A stretch of 64,000 nt of DNA from JABMQW01 sp964439935 (GTDB taxonomy: Bacteria; Fidelibacterota; Marinisomatia; Marinisomatales; TCS56), in the NCBI GenBank assembly GCA_964439935.1, contig CAYTPW010000019.1, forward strand, positions 4,972-68,971, in the 5' to 3' direction. This document shows positions 63,847-64,000 of this stretch, piece after piece. The translations under genes were made by a program, and so were the position numbers. Each line of letters opens with the position of its first letter. Positions within the stretch are counted from its first letter, which is position 1. A model generated the notes under the pieces. It was not told the DNA's origin. It saw only the letters and a program-made list of their open reading frames with translations, and ran no database searches.

Positions 63847-63962
63847 TAGTCCCATAAACCTTCGTTTCTATCACACCATTCCTGTAATCAAAATCGATTG
63901 GACGTTTTTGGAACATTTTAGGCTTGGGAGTTTCATAAAGGTATGGGTTATGATAGAAGTTA
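63847..63962 (+). repeat. Palindromic intergenic repeat, copy 15
   Basis: AGTCCCATAAACCTTCG, CCATTCCTGTAATCAAAATCGAT, GGACGTTTTTGGAACA, GGCTTGGGAGTTTC, GGTATGGGTTATGATAG. Short form without the tRNA-like extension. From 63963 to the window end nothing is recognised. Confidence 0.88.
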
Positions 63963-64000
63963 GATCGACCAAAACCCCTCACTAAGTCGACATGCTATTG

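Overview
The window looks like a chromosome segment of a Gram-negative, AT-leaning bacterium of the FCB superphylum, possibly a Marinimicrobia-, Calditrichota- or Ignavibacteria-like lineage. The grounds are four exported proteins with C-terminal type-IX-secretion-like sorting domains (three share a PNPFNPITTIQY...RKM core), a TonB-dependent receptor with a carboxypeptidase-regulatory-like domain, and many lipoproteins. No rRNA gene or intact tRNA gene was seen.

Layout. 1-9 kb: secreted proteins (a truncated one, a beta-helix protein, a CotH-like kinase), a lipoprotein, a small membrane protein and a cold-shock protein. 9.2-20 kb: signalling, with a protein that fuses a Cache-like sensor to an internal type IV prepilin motif, a PAS-rich sigma-54 activator, and a two-gene operon of a STAS/SpoIIAA-like protein and a hybrid histidine kinase. 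20.4-24.2 kb: DapA-family aldolase, flavin-reductase-like protein, secreted MRJP/yellow-like protein. 24.8-28.8 kb: GDPD, LtaS/MdoB-like phosphoglycerol transferase and a diacylglycerol-kinase-like protein, a coherent phosphoglycerol/lipid set. 29.2-53.2 kb: a 24-kb phytate/inositol island. 53.9-56.9 kb: TMEM175-like channel, CrtI-like desaturase, phytoene/squalene synthase. 57-63.8 kb: STAND ATPase with TPRs, MBL hydrolase, ferredoxin-type protein, two membrane proteins.

The island is two divergent operons leaving a shared regulatory region at 44.07-44.45 kb. The leftward operon of 14 genes runs: GntR/LacI-type regulator, Zn-dehydrogenase (IolM-like), creatininase-family hydrolase (IolN-like), TIM-barrel epimerase (IolO-like), sugar ABC transporter (ATPase, permease, binding protein), two inositol dehydrogenases (IolG-like), OPA-type MFS transporter, PfkB kinase (IolK-like), two lipoprotein metallophosphoesterases and a PHP phosphoesterase. 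The rightward operon has a TonB receptor, a beta-propeller phytase, a TRAP transporter (DctPQM), a beta-hydroxyacid dehydrogenase and a second TIM-barrel isomerase. Together they read as capture and dephosphorylation of phytate outside the inner membrane, inositol uptake, and breakdown by the route described in Thermotoga (IolG-IolM-IolN-IolO) instead of the Bacillus IolBCDE route.

Outside the island the intergenic spaces carry about 15 copies of one family of palindromic repeats, all in the same orientation. Long copies carry a module resembling the 3' half of a tRNA(CAU). The island has no internal copy but is bracketed by two long copies that share a 133-bp direct repeat with 2 mismatches. 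All assignments come from reading the sequence; no database search was run.
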